Assembly: GCF_001015055.1 (NCBI RefSeq)
Contig: NZ_BBWZ01000011.1
Coordinates: 62,001-126,000, forward strand
Source of the DNA: Aneurinibacillus tyrosinisolvens
Lineage (GTDB): Bacteria; Bacillota; Bacilli; Aneurinibacillales; Aneurinibacillaceae
DNA length: 64,000 nt
Reading direction: 5' to 3'
Under the pieces are notes generated by a model. The model worked only from the letters and a program-made list of their open reading frames with translations. It was not told the origin of the DNA and did not search any database. The first letter of the stretch is position 1. Every line of letters starts with the position of its first letter. A program made the position numbers and the translations under genes. This document shows positions 52,199 to 61,731 of this stretch, piece after piece.

Positions 52199-54514
52199 TT
52201 ATAGATATTCGTTCTCATGCTTCGCCTTCAAGCGAGTCCAGCGGCGTTCTACCTCGCCCGAAAACGCTTGAAGCATGTCGCTGTATTCCAATTTCGTCAT
52301 GTGCTTTGTTTTTCCCATTGTACCGAGCCACTCTTTTACTTCAATCCGCTTTCCTTTTGCCTCAGGGTCATACGTAATATTCGTAATGCCCTGCTCTATT
52401 TCATAAAGCGGGAAGAAGCACGAGTTTACCGCTGCTCCAACAATAGATTCACCCTGCTCATCCGGAGATTTCCAGTTCAGCGGACACGCAATGAGAATTT
52501 TCCCGTATACAAGGCCGACGTTTTGGGCATACCACTGTGCCTTCGCGGCTTTCTTAAGCAGATCCTGCGGGAATGCCTCCGTGCCGGTAAAGACATACGG
52601 AATATTCGTTGCGGCCATAATTTGCGCCGTATCTTTGTGGTGGAACGCTTTACCGCCCTGGAACTTGCCGACGTTTGAAGTGGACGTCATATGGCCAAGC
52701 GGAGTCGAATACGACAACTGGCTGCCGGTATTCATGTAGCCTTCATTATCATACTCAAGAATAATCATTTTATGGTTGCGAAGTGCGGTTCCGATCGCCG
52801 GACCCATTCCGATGTCCATCCCGCCGTCTCCCGTAACCATGACAAACGTAAAATCATCGGAAACTTCAATCTCACCCCGGCGTTTTTTCTCAAAGAACAT
52901 TTCAACCATACCGGAAAGAGTCGCCGCACCGTTCTGGAATAAATTATGGACAAAGGATTGTTTGTGCGAGCTATACGGGTATCCGGTCGTTACAACAAAC
53001 GCACAGCCGGTCTGGAAAAGAGCGACAATATCCCCTTCAATTCCTTTAAAGAACATTTCAAGGCCCGGGAAGATGCCGCAGCCAGGGCAGGCTCCGTGTC
53101 CGGGCGCGATGCGTTTCGGCTTGCCGGTCAACGCACGCAGCGGTGGGATTTTTACATCAAGCTTTCCTGTTTCTTCATTCGGTGTCACCTTAATAAGGCC
53201 GGACTTAAATGCATTTCCATGCAGTGGTTCAAGCACCCGCTTCGGGGTAAGGTCGGGATTCCCCGGTGTTTGGCCATAATAATCGAACGGTTTTGGAGCA
53301 TATCCAAGTTCAGCGGCTTCGATGGCAAGATGGAAGAACGCTTCCGCATCATCATGATAGAAGTCTTTTCCGCCCACACCGAAAACGCGGCTTACAACAA
53401 TCGTGCTGTTTCCCGGAATCTCCTGAAGCGATGCTTTCAGTTCGTGCGTCAGGTTGGCACCGTGGCCGCCATACGAATCAGCACGCTCCCCGATTAAAAT
53501 CGCCTTGAGGTTTTTGCAGGCTGCTTTAATTTCTTCTGCTGGCCACGGACGGATGATATTCGGGCTAATGACACCCGCTTTAATTCCCTGTGCCCCGAGT
53601 TTGTCAGCCACATCTTTCGCCGCATCGGAGGCTGAATTCAATAGGAATACGGCGACTTCTGCGTCTTCCATCCGGTATAAATCAAGCGTTTCGTATTTTC
53701 TTCCCGATATTTTCTCATACTCAGCAGCGATTTCTTTAAAAATATCACCGGCACGGTACATTGCTTCCGACTGCTGATAATTGTTGTTAATCAAATCCGG
53801 ATCATTCATGTACGGGCCAACCGTCACCGGATTTTCCGGGTCAAGAACATGTACATACTGCGTCGGCATTTCACCGACAAAGTCCTGCACCGTTTTCCGG
53901 TCGGCAAAATAGTTCACACGGCGCTTCTGGTGAGAAGTAAAGAACCCGTCATACGCTACCATAACCGGCAGGCGTACATCTTTATGCTCGGCAAGGCGAA
54001 GGGCAATAATGTTCATGTCATAAACTGCCTGCGGATCTTTCGCAAGCAGAATGGGCCAGCCGATATTCAAGCCGTAGTACAAATCAGAATGATCGCCGCG
54101 AATATCGAGCGGTCCGCTGATCGCCCGTGTAACAAGGTTCAGAACCATTGGAAATCTTGTTCCTGATTGCACCGGCAGCTGCTCAAGCATATATAGAAAT
54201 CCGTTTGCGCTTGTCGCATTGAACACGCGTCCGCCGGCGGCAGCGGCTCCATAGCATACTCCCGCGGAGCCATGCTCGCCATCCGCCGGAATGAGCACGA
54301 TATCGTGCTCGCCTCTTGTTTTCATTGCATCGAGGAACTGGGCCACTTCCGTCGATGGTGTAATCGGGAAATACCCCATTAAATGATAGTTAATTTGCGC
54401 AGCGGCCATGGCCGCCATTTCATTTCCTGATTCAAATGTAAGTTTTTGCTCCGGCATTACTTCATTTGTCACCTCAGGTAATGCGGCCTTTTCTTTTTCA
54501 AAATCAATTGCCAT
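52199..54514 (-). CDS. 2-oxoacid:ferredoxin oxidoreductase, fused alpha-beta subunit
   Basis: The 771-residue protein joins the alpha (PorA-like, residues about 20-420) and TPP-binding beta (PorB-like, about 470-760) subunits. The alpha part has the FPITPSTEVAQFLD and GVSYGAAAAGG-like stretch. The beta part has CPGCGIFPGLE near 476 and the TPP motif GDGGMDIG near 565 followed by LEYDNEGYMNTGSQ. The substrate could be pyruvate (pyruvate:ferredoxin oxidoreductase), 2-oxoglutarate or a related acid; I cannot decide this. The electron acceptor is probably a ferredoxin. It lies in a two-gene operon with the gamma-delta fusion. Confidence 0.85.
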   Translation of the reverse strand: MAIDFEKEKAALPEVTNEVMPEQKLTFESGNEMAAMAAAQINYHLMGYFPITPSTEVAQFLDAMKTRGEHDIVLIPADGEHGSAGVCYGAAAAGGRVFNATSANGFLYMLEQLPVQSGTRFPMVLNLVTRAISGPLDIRGDHSDLYYGLNIGWPILLAKDPQAVYDMNIIALRLAEHKDVRLPVMVAYDGFFTSHQKRRVNYFADRKTVQDFVGEMPTQYVHVLDPENPVTVGPYMNDPDLINNNYQQSEAMYRAGDIFKEIAAEYEKISGRKYETLDLYRMEDAEVAVFLLNSASDAAKDVADKLGAQGIKAGVISPNIIRPWPAEEIKAACKNLKAILIGERADSYGGHGANLTHELKASLQEIPGNSTIVVSRVFGVGGKDFYHDDAEAFFHLAIEAAELGYAPKPFDYYGQTPGNPDLTPKRVLEPLHGNAFKSGLIKVTPNEETGKLDVKIPPLRALTGKPKRIAPGHGACPGCGIFPGLEMFFKGIEGDIVALFQTGCAFVVTTGYPYSSHKQSFVHNLFQNGAATLSGMVEMFFEKKRRGEIEVSDDFTFVMVTGDGGMDIGMGPAIGTALRNHKMIILEYDNEGYMNTGSQLSYSTPLGHMTSTSNVGKFQGGKAFHHKDTAQIMAATNIPYVFTGTEAFPQDLLKKAAKAQWYAQNVGLVYGKILIACPLNWKSPDEQGESIVGAAVNSCFFPLYEIEQGITNITYDPEAKGKRIEVKEWLGTMGKTKHMTKLEYSDMLQAFSGEVERRWTRLKAKHENEYL

Positions 54515-54537
54515 TGTATATCCGTCCCCTCTCCCTA

Positions 54538-55542
54538 TTAATTAGAGGCCAAAACAAACTTATGAGGTACTCTGTTCTCTTCCGCGTAGCCGATTTCTTC
54601 CCGCATTTCTGTTAGCGCGTCCACCGGACAAGCCTGCACGCACTTCAAGCAGCCTTTGCAGTATTGATAATCAATCCCGGATAGAAACATTTGCGGACGG
54701 CCCTTTTTGTCCGTTCCTTCTTCCCATACGAAACAGAAATCCGGACACACCGTGTCGCATGCTGCACAGTGAATGCACTTGCTGTCGTGATATTCCGGCA
54801 GGAATCCCTGGCGGCTGCCGCTTAAGTCCTTCAGTATGCTATTCCCCGGGTTGATGATCGCTCCGCCCATCGGCTGCGTCGCGTATCCGAGGACAGGTTC
54901 CGGGCGAACAAACGCCTTTCCTGCTGACCCTTCCGGCACTTCATATGTTTTAAACTGGACTTCGTTAAATCCCCGATCAAACGTGCGAAGATTCGGTTCA
55001 ACAAAATGCGGATACTTTTTCTCGAACGTCTTGCGAATAACGTTTCGCATCGCCTCCGGATCGAGGAAGTCACACACGCGGAACAATGCACCGAGCATGG
55101 CTGTATTTACTTTCGTCTTTTCCTCCACCGCGATTTCAAGCGCGTCAATGACGGCCAGCGTCCCGTATTCGAGGTGTAAATCTGCGCGCACCCCATCGAA
55201 TTGGCGGGTTGAGTTTACGAGTACAATCCCATGTGAATCCAAACCGGAGACAACATCGACCGTTTTATACAGTGCCTCATGAAAAACACCGACAACATGC
55301 GGACGCTCAATCGGGCTCGCCGCCCGGATCAGCACATCCGGATCGCTGAACCGGATGAACGCCTTTACAGGCGAGCCTTTTTTCTCCGAACCATAGGAAG
55401 AAAAATTCATTCCATTTAGCCCAAGCCCAAGCACTCCGGCTTCCGCCAGCATTTTCCCCGCAAGGTTCGCTCCAAGTCCCCCGATCGATTCCAGACGAAT
55501 CTCATAAAAACCTAAATCATTTTTCTTTGGAAGTATCGACAT
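54538..55542 (-). CDS. 2-oxoacid:ferredoxin oxidoreductase, fused gamma-delta subunit
   Basis: The 334-residue protein joins the gamma subunit (residues about 10-185, with SIGGLGANLAGKMLAEAG) and the delta subunit with two [4Fe-4S] ferredoxin motifs: CIHCAACDTVCP and CKGCLKCVQACP near residues 260-310. These clusters relay electrons from the TPP centre. The start is a few bases after an AT-rich region. It is 23 bases before the alpha-beta gene, so both are one operon. Confidence 0.85.
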   Translation of the reverse strand: MSILPKKNDLGFYEIRLESIGGLGANLAGKMLAEAGVLGLGLNGMNFSSYGSEKKGSPVKAFIRFSDPDVLIRAASPIERPHVVGVFHEALYKTVDVVSGLDSHGIVLVNSTRQFDGVRADLHLEYGTLAVIDALEIAVEEKTKVNTAMLGALFRVCDFLDPEAMRNVIRKTFEKKYPHFVEPNLRTFDRGFNEVQFKTYEVPEGSAGKAFVRPEPVLGYATQPMGGAIINPGNSILKDLSGSRQGFLPEYHDSKCIHCAACDTVCPDFCFVWEEGTDKKGRPQMFLSGIDYQYCKGCLKCVQACPVDALTEMREEIGYAEENRVPHKFVLASN

Positions 55543-55755
55543 CCCATACGCCTCCCTATTTAATCCTCAAAACAGATGTAAGCAGGACATGAAACACTTT
55601 TCCCCATCCCATCTCAACATTTAATTATTCATAAAATGTTATACATAATAAAAAACAAAATTGTCTTACATCTTTTCAATTCAAGATTATAACAGATATA
55701 TTTTTTCATAACAACAGTTTTCGTTTGTTTAAAAGCGGATTTTTTCCTTGCTTTT

Positions 55756-55769
55756 TTAAAGCGCTTACT
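55756..55769. promoter_or_regulatory. Possible CcpA cre site
   Basis: TTAAAGCGCTTACT matches the cre core AAGCGCTT, about 11 of 14 against the ideal TGAAAGCGCTTTCA. It lies about 215 bases upstream of the oxidoreductase start, so catabolite control is possible but unproven. Confidence 0.35.
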
Positions 55770-55900
55770 TAACTTATACTACAAGTAATATTTATTTTTA
55801 TATAGATTTTTATTTTTGATATCAGTTATGTAACAATATTTATTTTTTTACTATAACAGTATCTTATTAACACTATAATCACTGTGTTAATTTAACAAAA

Positions 55901-55924
55901 TAAAAAACCCGGCATTGCCAGGTT
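55901..55924 (-). terminator. Terminator of the TrxR-like gene
   Basis: Stem AACCTGGC/GCCGGGTT followed by TTTTTTATTTTG on the minus strand, about 70 bases after the TrxR-like stop. Confidence 0.85.
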
Positions 55925-55995
55925 ATGCATAAATTCAATAATTTCACCTTCCTGTATTGGTACAAATGTTATTTGTTTTACTACAGATACTGTTA

Positions 55996-56901
55996 TCATT
56001 CCTGAAGGCTTTTATGAATCCAAATAGCAGCCTGTGCCCCGTCTCCGATGGCTACGGTAAGAAGCTGTGAATGGGCGGCAACATCACCTGCGGCCCATAC
56101 ATACTTTACGTTTGTTTCTTTCGTGCGCCCGTCGACCGGAATATGCCCATTCTCCAGCCTTTCCACACCAAGCTGGGCTGCAATATCCGATTCGGCCTTA
56201 CTTCCGCCGAATGCGATAAACCCTTTTTCCGCCTCCACGATTTCTCCATCCCCAAGCTCGATACCGGAAAGCCGCTCACTGTCAACCTGATGTACGGAGC
56301 TGATCCGGCTTTTTATGATAGTGACCCCATTTTCTTTGCACTTCGTTTCCCAGTGCTTGGACACGACATACTCTTCCGGTTCATGGTTAATATAGGTAAT
56401 CTGATCGCTCCAATACTGCAGTACACACGCCATGGCTGCACCAGCGTTGCCCGTACCGAGCACGACGGCCTTCTTGCCTTTAATTTCGTATCCGTCACAG
56501 TCCGGGCACACATAAACAGCCGAGCCGAGCACCTGCCTCAATCCATCAATCTCCGGAGGAATGCGGTCGGTAATCCCCGTACTGATAAGCAGCCGCTTTG
56601 CCTGTACAACCTGCCCGCCTTCACACGTAATCGAAAAAGATTTATCTTTGCTTTTTGCAGCAGACACTGCTTTATCTTCAATAAACTCAACGCCGACCTC
56701 CCGTGCCTGGTCCCGCCCTCTTTCCCGAAGTTCGGGTCCGCTGATTCCTTCCGGCCAGCCAAGCACATTGCCATATTTCTTTGCTTTCGTTGAACGTCCT
56801 GCATGGTTATCAATCACCACCACGCTGTGCATGTAACGGCCTAATTGAAGCGCCGCCTGCAGCCCGGCAATTCCTCCCCCGATGATTGCGCAATCATACA
56901 T
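55996..56901 (-). CDS. Thioredoxin reductase-like flavoprotein
   Basis: The 301-residue protein has an N-terminal FAD motif IIGGGIAGLQAALQLG, an NAD(P)H motif VVLGTGNAGAAMA, and an active-site-like CPDCDGYE near residues 133-140. The CxxC arrangement suits thioredoxin reductase-like enzymes. It is shorter than typical TrxB and the active site differs from the common CATCDG. It could act on thioredoxin or another dithiol. Its neighbour is the oxidoreductase operon, but a separate terminator splits them. Confidence 0.75.
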   Translation of the reverse strand: MYDCAIIGGGIAGLQAALQLGRYMHSVVVIDNHAGRSTKAKKYGNVLGWPEGISGPELRERGRDQAREVGVEFIEDKAVSAAKSKDKSFSITCEGGQVVQAKRLLISTGITDRIPPEIDGLRQVLGSAVYVCPDCDGYEIKGKKAVVLGTGNAGAAMACVLQYWSDQITYINHEPEEYVVSKHWETKCKENGVTIIKSRISSVHQVDSERLSGIELGDGEIVEAEKGFIAFGGSKAESDIAAQLGVERLENGHIPVDGRTKETNVKYVWAAGDVAAHSQLLTVAIGDGAQAAIWIHKSLQE

Positions 56902-56978
56902 GTATGCATCCTCCTTCCGTTTGATAAAAAAGCCGTCTTATTGGTTTACCCAATCCGCTTCTCTTTTACATCCACAAA

Positions 56979-57008
56979 AAAAGCCGTCAGATTTTTCGTG
57001 ACGGCTTT
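56979..57008 (-). terminator. Terminator of the XPB helicase gene
   Basis: Stem AAGCCGTCA/TGACGGCTT followed by eight T on the minus strand; the helicase stop codon is in the stem. Confidence 0.88.
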
Positions 57009-58663
57009 TCTGCTATCTGCAGGTGATAACGGTATCCCTGCTCTACTAAAAATCTTTGTCTTTTTAGCGCATATTGTTCCTCTTTGGAATCGGAGGAAAC
57101 AAGTGAATAAAACCGGGCGATATTCTCCCCTTTCTTCGGACGCAGAATTCTCCCGAGGCGCTGCGCCTCTTCCTGCCTGGAACCGAATGTGCCCGATATC
57201 TGGATCGCAACCGCCGCATCAGGCAAATCGACTGCAAAGTTAGCGACCCGGGATACGACAAGCACCTTAAGCTCCTTGCTGCGAAACATACGGTACAGCT
57301 TTTCCCGTTCATCATGCGGCGTAATCCCGGTGATGACCGGAACCTTCAATTCTTGTGCAATGGCCTCTAATTGCGCCACATATTGGCCGATGATAAGCAC
57401 CTGCTCATCTGAATGATCTGTAAGCACCTTTCTAACAACATCTGTTTTTGCCGGGTTTTCTGAAGCGATTCTAAACTTTTGCCGTTCTCCTGATTCGATG
57501 TAGAGCCGCTGCACCTTCTCGGGCATCGGTACGCGAATTTCCGTACACTCCGCTGTCGCAATCCATCCCTGCTGCTCAAGCATTCTCCAGGGCAGTTCGT
57601 ATTTTTTCGGTCCAATTAAGCTGAATACATCTTCCGCGCGTCCATCTTCCCTGACGAGTGTCGCCGTTAATCCCAGCCGCCTCTTGGCCTGGATATCGGC
57701 GGTCATGCGGAAGACAGGAGCAGGCAGCAAGTGGACCTCATCGTAAATAATCAGTCCCCAGTTCCGTTCATGGAACAAGGAAAGGTGCGGGAAGGGGACA
57801 TCCGCATTGGAACGGTGTGTAATCATTTGATATGTGCTTACTGTAACAGGTCCGACTTCTTTCGCCTCCCCGGTATAGATTCCGACCTGGTCCCCGGTAA
57901 GCGTTGTTTTGCTAATAATTTCTTCCCTCCATTGTTTAACGGAAGTTGTATTGCTCGTTAGAATGAGCGTAGCCATTCCAAAACGAACCATCGTTTCGAT
58001 CCCGACGATGGTTTTGCCTGCCCCACAGGGCAATACGATAATCCCGTTCCCGCCCGACACGCTCCCCTTATCATAGAAGGCGTCTACCGCTTCCTTCTGA
58101 TACGTACGCAGAGAGAAATTCGGTGTTTCATAAAGGGAGAGCTTCAGCTCTTCCCCGTCTGTGTATCCCGCGACATCCCGTACCGGATACCCCAACTTCA
58201 TAAGCGTCTGTTTAATCATCCCCCGAATGCCCTGCGGAATCACGACACTGTGCGAGTCTATACACCGGGTAACCAACTGCGCGATAGATGGATAACTAAG
58301 CAGTTGCTCTATCACCTGCCCGTCTTCGGCGCGCAGGACGAGTTCGCCGTCCTGCCGTGCGAGTTCAAGCTTGCCAAACCGCTCCATTGTAGAAATAATT
58401 TCTTTTTCGATGTGGACGGGAATTGCGTATTGGCTATACTCCCGCAGTATACTGACTACTTTTTCCGCCTTCCATCCAAGAGAAGCGGCGTTCCACAGGG
58501 AAAGCGAGGACATGCGGTATGTATGGATATACTCGGGACTCTTGACAAGCTCTGTAAAGGGAGAAATCGCGTGTCTCGCCTCGTTATAGCCCGGATGATT
58601 CACTTCGAGAAGAAGGGTGCGATCCCCCTGTACAATGAGCGGTTTCGTTGTTATGTTGTTCAT
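56987..58663 (-). CDS. DNA repair helicase XPB
   Basis: The 558-residue protein is a superfamily 2 helicase of the XPB type. It has a Walker A PCGAGKT (residues 212-218), DEVH near 306, KRRLGLTATLVREDGR (motif III), and the C-terminal half with VVSRVANFAVDLPDA, QISGTFGSRQEEAQRLGR. The N-terminal 190 residues are the XPB-specific damage-recognition-like part. It probably unwinds DNA during repair or transcription-linked processes in bacteria that carry it. No clear partner lies beside it. Confidence 0.88.
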   Translation of the reverse strand: MNNITTKPLIVQGDRTLLLEVNHPGYNEARHAISPFTELVKSPEYIHTYRMSSLSLWNAASLGWKAEKVVSILREYSQYAIPVHIEKEIISTMERFGKLELARQDGELVLRAEDGQVIEQLLSYPSIAQLVTRCIDSHSVVIPQGIRGMIKQTLMKLGYPVRDVAGYTDGEELKLSLYETPNFSLRTYQKEAVDAFYDKGSVSGGNGIIVLPCGAGKTIVGIETMVRFGMATLILTSNTTSVKQWREEIISKTTLTGDQVGIYTGEAKEVGPVTVSTYQMITHRSNADVPFPHLSLFHERNWGLIIYDEVHLLPAPVFRMTADIQAKRRLGLTATLVREDGRAEDVFSLIGPKKYELPWRMLEQQGWIATAECTEIRVPMPEKVQRLYIESGERQKFRIASENPAKTDVVRKVLTDHSDEQVLIIGQYVAQLEAIAQELKVPVITGITPHDEREKLYRMFRSKELKVLVVSRVANFAVDLPDAAVAIQISGTFGSRQEEAQRLGRILRPKKGENIARFYSLVSSDSKEEQYALKRQRFLVEQGYRYHLQIAEKPSRKI

Positions 58664-58707
58664 ACGCAGCGCCCCTTTCGTTTTTGCTTTTTCGGTATAA
58701 GTTTATC

Positions 58708-58743
58708 CAAAAAAAAGAATGCCACCCGCTAACGTGGTGGCAC
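58708..58743 (-). terminator. Terminator of the LysM gene
   Basis: Stem TGCCACC/GGTGGCA (58720-58743) followed by eight or more T on the minus strand; the hairpin overlaps the 3' end of the coding region. Confidence 0.88.
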
Positions 58744-59520
58744 AGGAACTTTTATAATGGTACCTACAAGAATGTTGCCCGTGTTGCGCACATGGTTATA
58801 ACGGGCAAGATAAGTTTGATATTTTCCCGTCTCATAATACATCATGGAAATTCTAAACAAAGTATCTCCCGGCTGCACCCGGTGCCTGAGCACCCGATTC
58901 TTTCTCTTCACTGCCGGCTCTGCCTTCTTGCTCTGTACGACAGCAGGAGCAGGCCGTTTTACCGCGGGTGCAGGTGGTTTTACCGCAGGAGCCGGCGGCT
59001 TTACTGCAGGAGCCGGCGGCTTTACTGCAGGAGCCGGCGGCTTTACTGCAGGAGCCGGCGGCTTTACTGCAGGGGCGGAAACCGGTGGTTTTGCCGCTGG
59101 AACAGGCTGTGCCGCCGGCTTCGCCGGAACCGGAGCAGGGGCTGCCTGTTTAGCAGGCGCAGGCGGCTGCGGCGTAGGCGTAACAGCCGCCTGGTTTTTA
59201 TCTGCCGGTTTTTCATTGACAGGGGGAGCCGTATTTTTCGCTTCTGTTGCCACCTGAGCCGGTGCTGTCGAAGGGGAGTTTTTACTGGCGGCATGCCACC
59301 AATACCCTCCCCCTCCTACTACTGCCGCCAGCAGTACAATACCACCGATATAAAAAGGTATTTTGCTGAGCGGCGGCAGCTTTGGGTGGACCGAGCTTCT
59401 CGGCGGCAGTGTCCCCCGTGAAGCAGGCGGTAATGCAGGTTCTTTTTCTTCTATCCGCTCATCCGTTTTTTTTCGTAATCGTTCTGCCTGATCGGGGAAA
59501 CGGGACTGTTGTTTACTCAT
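58729..59520 (-). CDS. LysM-domain membrane protein (YpbE-like)
   Basis: The 263-residue protein is a bitopic membrane protein: a charged cytosolic N-terminus, a hydrophobic segment about residues 53-73, a long Pro/Ala/Lys-rich linker, and a C-terminal LysM domain (RVQPGDTLFRISMMYYETGKY, then GTIIKVPVP). LysM binds cell wall glycan. The linker contains AVKPPAP repeats. The ATG at 59520 overlaps the CPBP stop. The locus fits ypbE of B. subtilis. Confidence 0.8.
   Translation of the reverse strand: MSKQQSRFPDQAERLRKKTDERIEEKEPALPPASRGTLPPRSSVHPKLPPLSKIPFYIGGIVLLAAVVGGGGYWWHAASKNSPSTAPAQVATEAKNTAPPVNEKPADKNQAAVTPTPQPPAPAKQAAPAPVPAKPAAQPVPAAKPPVSAPAVKPPAPAVKPPAPAVKPPAPAVKPPAPAVKPPAPAVKRPAPAVVQSKKAEPAVKRKNRVLRHRVQPGDTLFRISMMYYETGKYQTYLARYNHVRNTGNILVGTIIKVPVPPR
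58943..59068. repeat. 21-bp tandem repeat in the LysM linker
   Basis: Four identical 21-base units (58985-59068) and two diverged units before them (58943-58984) code the AVKPPAP heptapeptide on the minus strand. Perfect units show recent expansion, and length may vary between strains. Confidence 0.9.
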
Positions 59521-60169
59521 GGTTTTTCTCACAACCTTGATTTTCTTTTTCCGTTATTTCCATATTCGACTCTTGCGCCGAAATTCCTGCCTCTTTTGAA
59601 ACAAACCAGCCAAGCCGCAGAAAACAGCCGAGAAGGAAATCCACAAGAAAATGGGCCCAGATAATGGTCCAGATTGATCCCGTCCTACTAAACAGCCACC
59701 CAAAAAGCAGACTAATGAGGAAAACGGTGAAAAACATAACCCATTTCCTTAAATAGCGAACATGGATCGCCGCGAACAACAAACTTGTCCACCATAAACC
59801 AATGCCCGGTTGAACGACGGCACGAAATAACAATTCCTCAGAGAACGCAACGATAAGCGCAACGATACCAATCTGCCAGAAAGAAAGTTCCCGGAACAGC
59901 AGCTCATTCAATCCGCCGTCATCGAACGTATTCTTCGGCAATAGAACAATAAGCAAAACCTCAACCATAATGATAACAATGGCGGCTGCCCCGCCGTACA
60001 GCAGGGAAGGCATGATACGATCCGGAATAAAAACATCGGCCCATCCCAGTCCGTGCCGAATATAGAAAAAATACAGCCCCAAAAATCCAAGCAGCAAAAT
60101 AATTCCTTGTGAGAGGTATACGTTTAGCAGAATTGTCCTTGCGTCCAGCTTTTCATAACGGGGATCCAT
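59513..60169 (-). CDS. CPBP family intramembrane metalloprotease
   Basis: The 218-residue protein has about six membrane segments and the three CPBP motifs: FSEELLFRA (EExxxR), the FAAIHVRYL segment with His, and WAHFLVDFLLG with the last His. CPBP proteins are membrane proteases or related proteins. The locus between recQ and the LysM gene fits ypbD. Its last codons overlap the LysM start, which suggests coupling. Confidence 0.85.
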   Translation of the reverse strand: MDPRYEKLDARTILLNVYLSQGIILLLGFLGLYFFYIRHGLGWADVFIPDRIMPSLLYGGAAAIVIIMVEVLLIVLLPKNTFDDGGLNELLFRELSFWQIGIVALIVAFSEELLFRAVVQPGIGLWWTSLLFAAIHVRYLRKWVMFFTVFLISLLFGWLFSRTGSIWTIIWAHFLVDFLLGCFLRLGWFVSKEAGISAQESNMEITEKENQGCEKNHE

Positions 60170-60184
60170 ACACTGCTCCCTTCC

Positions 60185-61731
60185 TTATGCGAGCGGCAGC
60201 AGGACGTCCAGTTCGTCTTCCCAATTCCACTCCTGTGCCGGCGCCTGTACATCCGTTTCTTTTTTCTCGTAAAAAGCATAGTCAATTCCACACCGGTCAC
60301 AGCAAAAAGCAAGCGCACCCGTGTGTGATTGTGAGAAGTAGCTGCCTATCGCCTCGCGCCGGCATTTCACGCTTTGTACCCAGCGTTTTATCTCCTCCAA
60401 CCTGTCGTACCGCTTCTCCCGGCGGCGGTAGATTGCGTCATACAGTGTCTGGTACATAGCGGGAGGCAAAGCGGTAAGCGTAAACTCCCATCCCTCCCGC
60501 CGCCTTTCCAACTGCTGTATCCACCCTAAGTTCTCCATATGATACAGCAAAATCGACAGGTGCTGCTCACTAAGCCCCCACCCGGCAAGCGCCGCCTCAA
60601 TTCCGATTTTACAGGGGTGGCCTGTCTGCTCCTTTAGATACGCTGCAAAGTCTTTCACCTGGACTGCATCCGGATATTCTTCTGCAATCAGCTGTCGAGG
60701 CAGCATGCCGTCATCTGGAGAAGAAAGCAGGCACGCATATCCCGCTCGCCATTTCTTCCGATGCGGCCAACCTCCTGCAGGTAAGACTCCATATCGGGTG
60801 GCAGATGGTAATGAATAACAAAGCGAATGTCGGGCTTGTCGATTCCCATCCCGAATGCATTTGTCGCAAAAATAATATCCAGTTCCCCGTTTAAAAATTG
60901 CTGCTGCAGTAAGAGCCGCTCCTCAGCCGGCATGCCGCCATGATAATACGCACACCGGGGAACATTTTCCTGGCGCGCGGTTTCACACGCACGTTCCGCC
61001 GCGTTCCGAGATCGGAAATAAACGAGGCCGGGTCCCTGAAGCCGCTTTATTTTTTCAAGCATGGCCCCTGCCTTCGCCTGCTCATCTGCCACGTATTGTA
61101 CATCGAAGCATATATTTTCACGATTCACAGACTGAAGCACGATATTTGAGCCGGGAATGGCGAGCTGGCGGCAGATGTCATTCTGAACTTCAGCTGTCGC
61201 CGTTGCAGTGAGTGCGAGAACAGGCGGGGAACCGAGCCTTTCAATGTGCTGGGACAGCCGCTGGTAATCGGTGCGAAAATCATGCCCCCACTGTGAAATA
61301 CAGTGGGCCTCGTCCACGACAAACAGAGAAACCTTCATCGTTGCCAACTGTTTCATGAAGCTCTCCTGCTGGAGCTTTTCGGGTGACACATAAAGAATTT
61401 TTACGTTCCCCTGCCGCACCTGATTGAGCTTCCAGTTGTGCTCCTGCATGGATAGCGAGCTATTGATATATTCCACTCCGCGTATCCCCCGGCTGCGCAG
61501 TTGCCGCACCTGATCGGCCATAAGGGAGATAAGGGGAGAAACAACAACCGTCATATGGGGCATAAGCAAGGCCGGAAGCTGGTAGCATAGTGACTTCCCA
61601 CCGCCTGTCGCAAGAATGCCGAGGGCGTTCTCTTTCCGTATCACGTACTGCATAATTTCCATCTGTCCAGGGCGGAATGTAGTATGTCCAAAAAACGTCT
61701 TTAGCCCTTGCCTCATCGCTTCACTGTTCAT
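60185..61731 (-). pseudogene. recQ: ATP-dependent DNA helicase RecQ, frameshifted
   Basis: RecQ unwinds DNA 3' to 5' in recombination repair. The 5' frame starts at ATG 61731 (MNSEAMRQGLKTFFG), has Walker A GGGKS and DEAHCISQWGHDF, and runs to VGRIGRNGERDMRACFLL. It then loses the frame and stops at once. A second frame from about 60720 to 60185 reads SPDDGMLPRQLIAEEYP and carries the zinc-binding C-terminus (CRREAIGSYF, CCDRCG). One inserted base near 60715-60725 joins them into a normal short RecQ. A sequencing error or a true mutation are both possible. Confidence 0.85.

Larger units (their letters stand above)
55543..55995. other. AT-rich intergenic region upstream of the oxidoreductase operon
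   Basis: No gene is visible. The stretch is unusually AT-rich between 55560 and 55890. It holds a cre-like sequence at 55756-55769, a 13-base palindrome TGTTAATTTAACA at 55885-55897 and the terminator of the TrxR-like gene. The promoter of the oxidoreductase operon should lie here, but I could not pick one hexamer pair with confidence. Confidence 0.6.

Noticed and set aside
55885..55897. Palindrome TGTTAATTTAACA as a Rex site
   Set aside because: The spacing is one base instead of four, and it lies in the terminator region of the neighbouring gene. It cannot be assigned.
58943..59068. CRISPR-like array
   Set aside because: The 21-base units are directly adjacent with no spacers and keep the LysM coding frame.
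58844..59257. A plus-strand 137-codon frame rich in GGFTAGAG-type repeats
   Set aside because: It is the mirror of the LysM linker repeat; no start signal.
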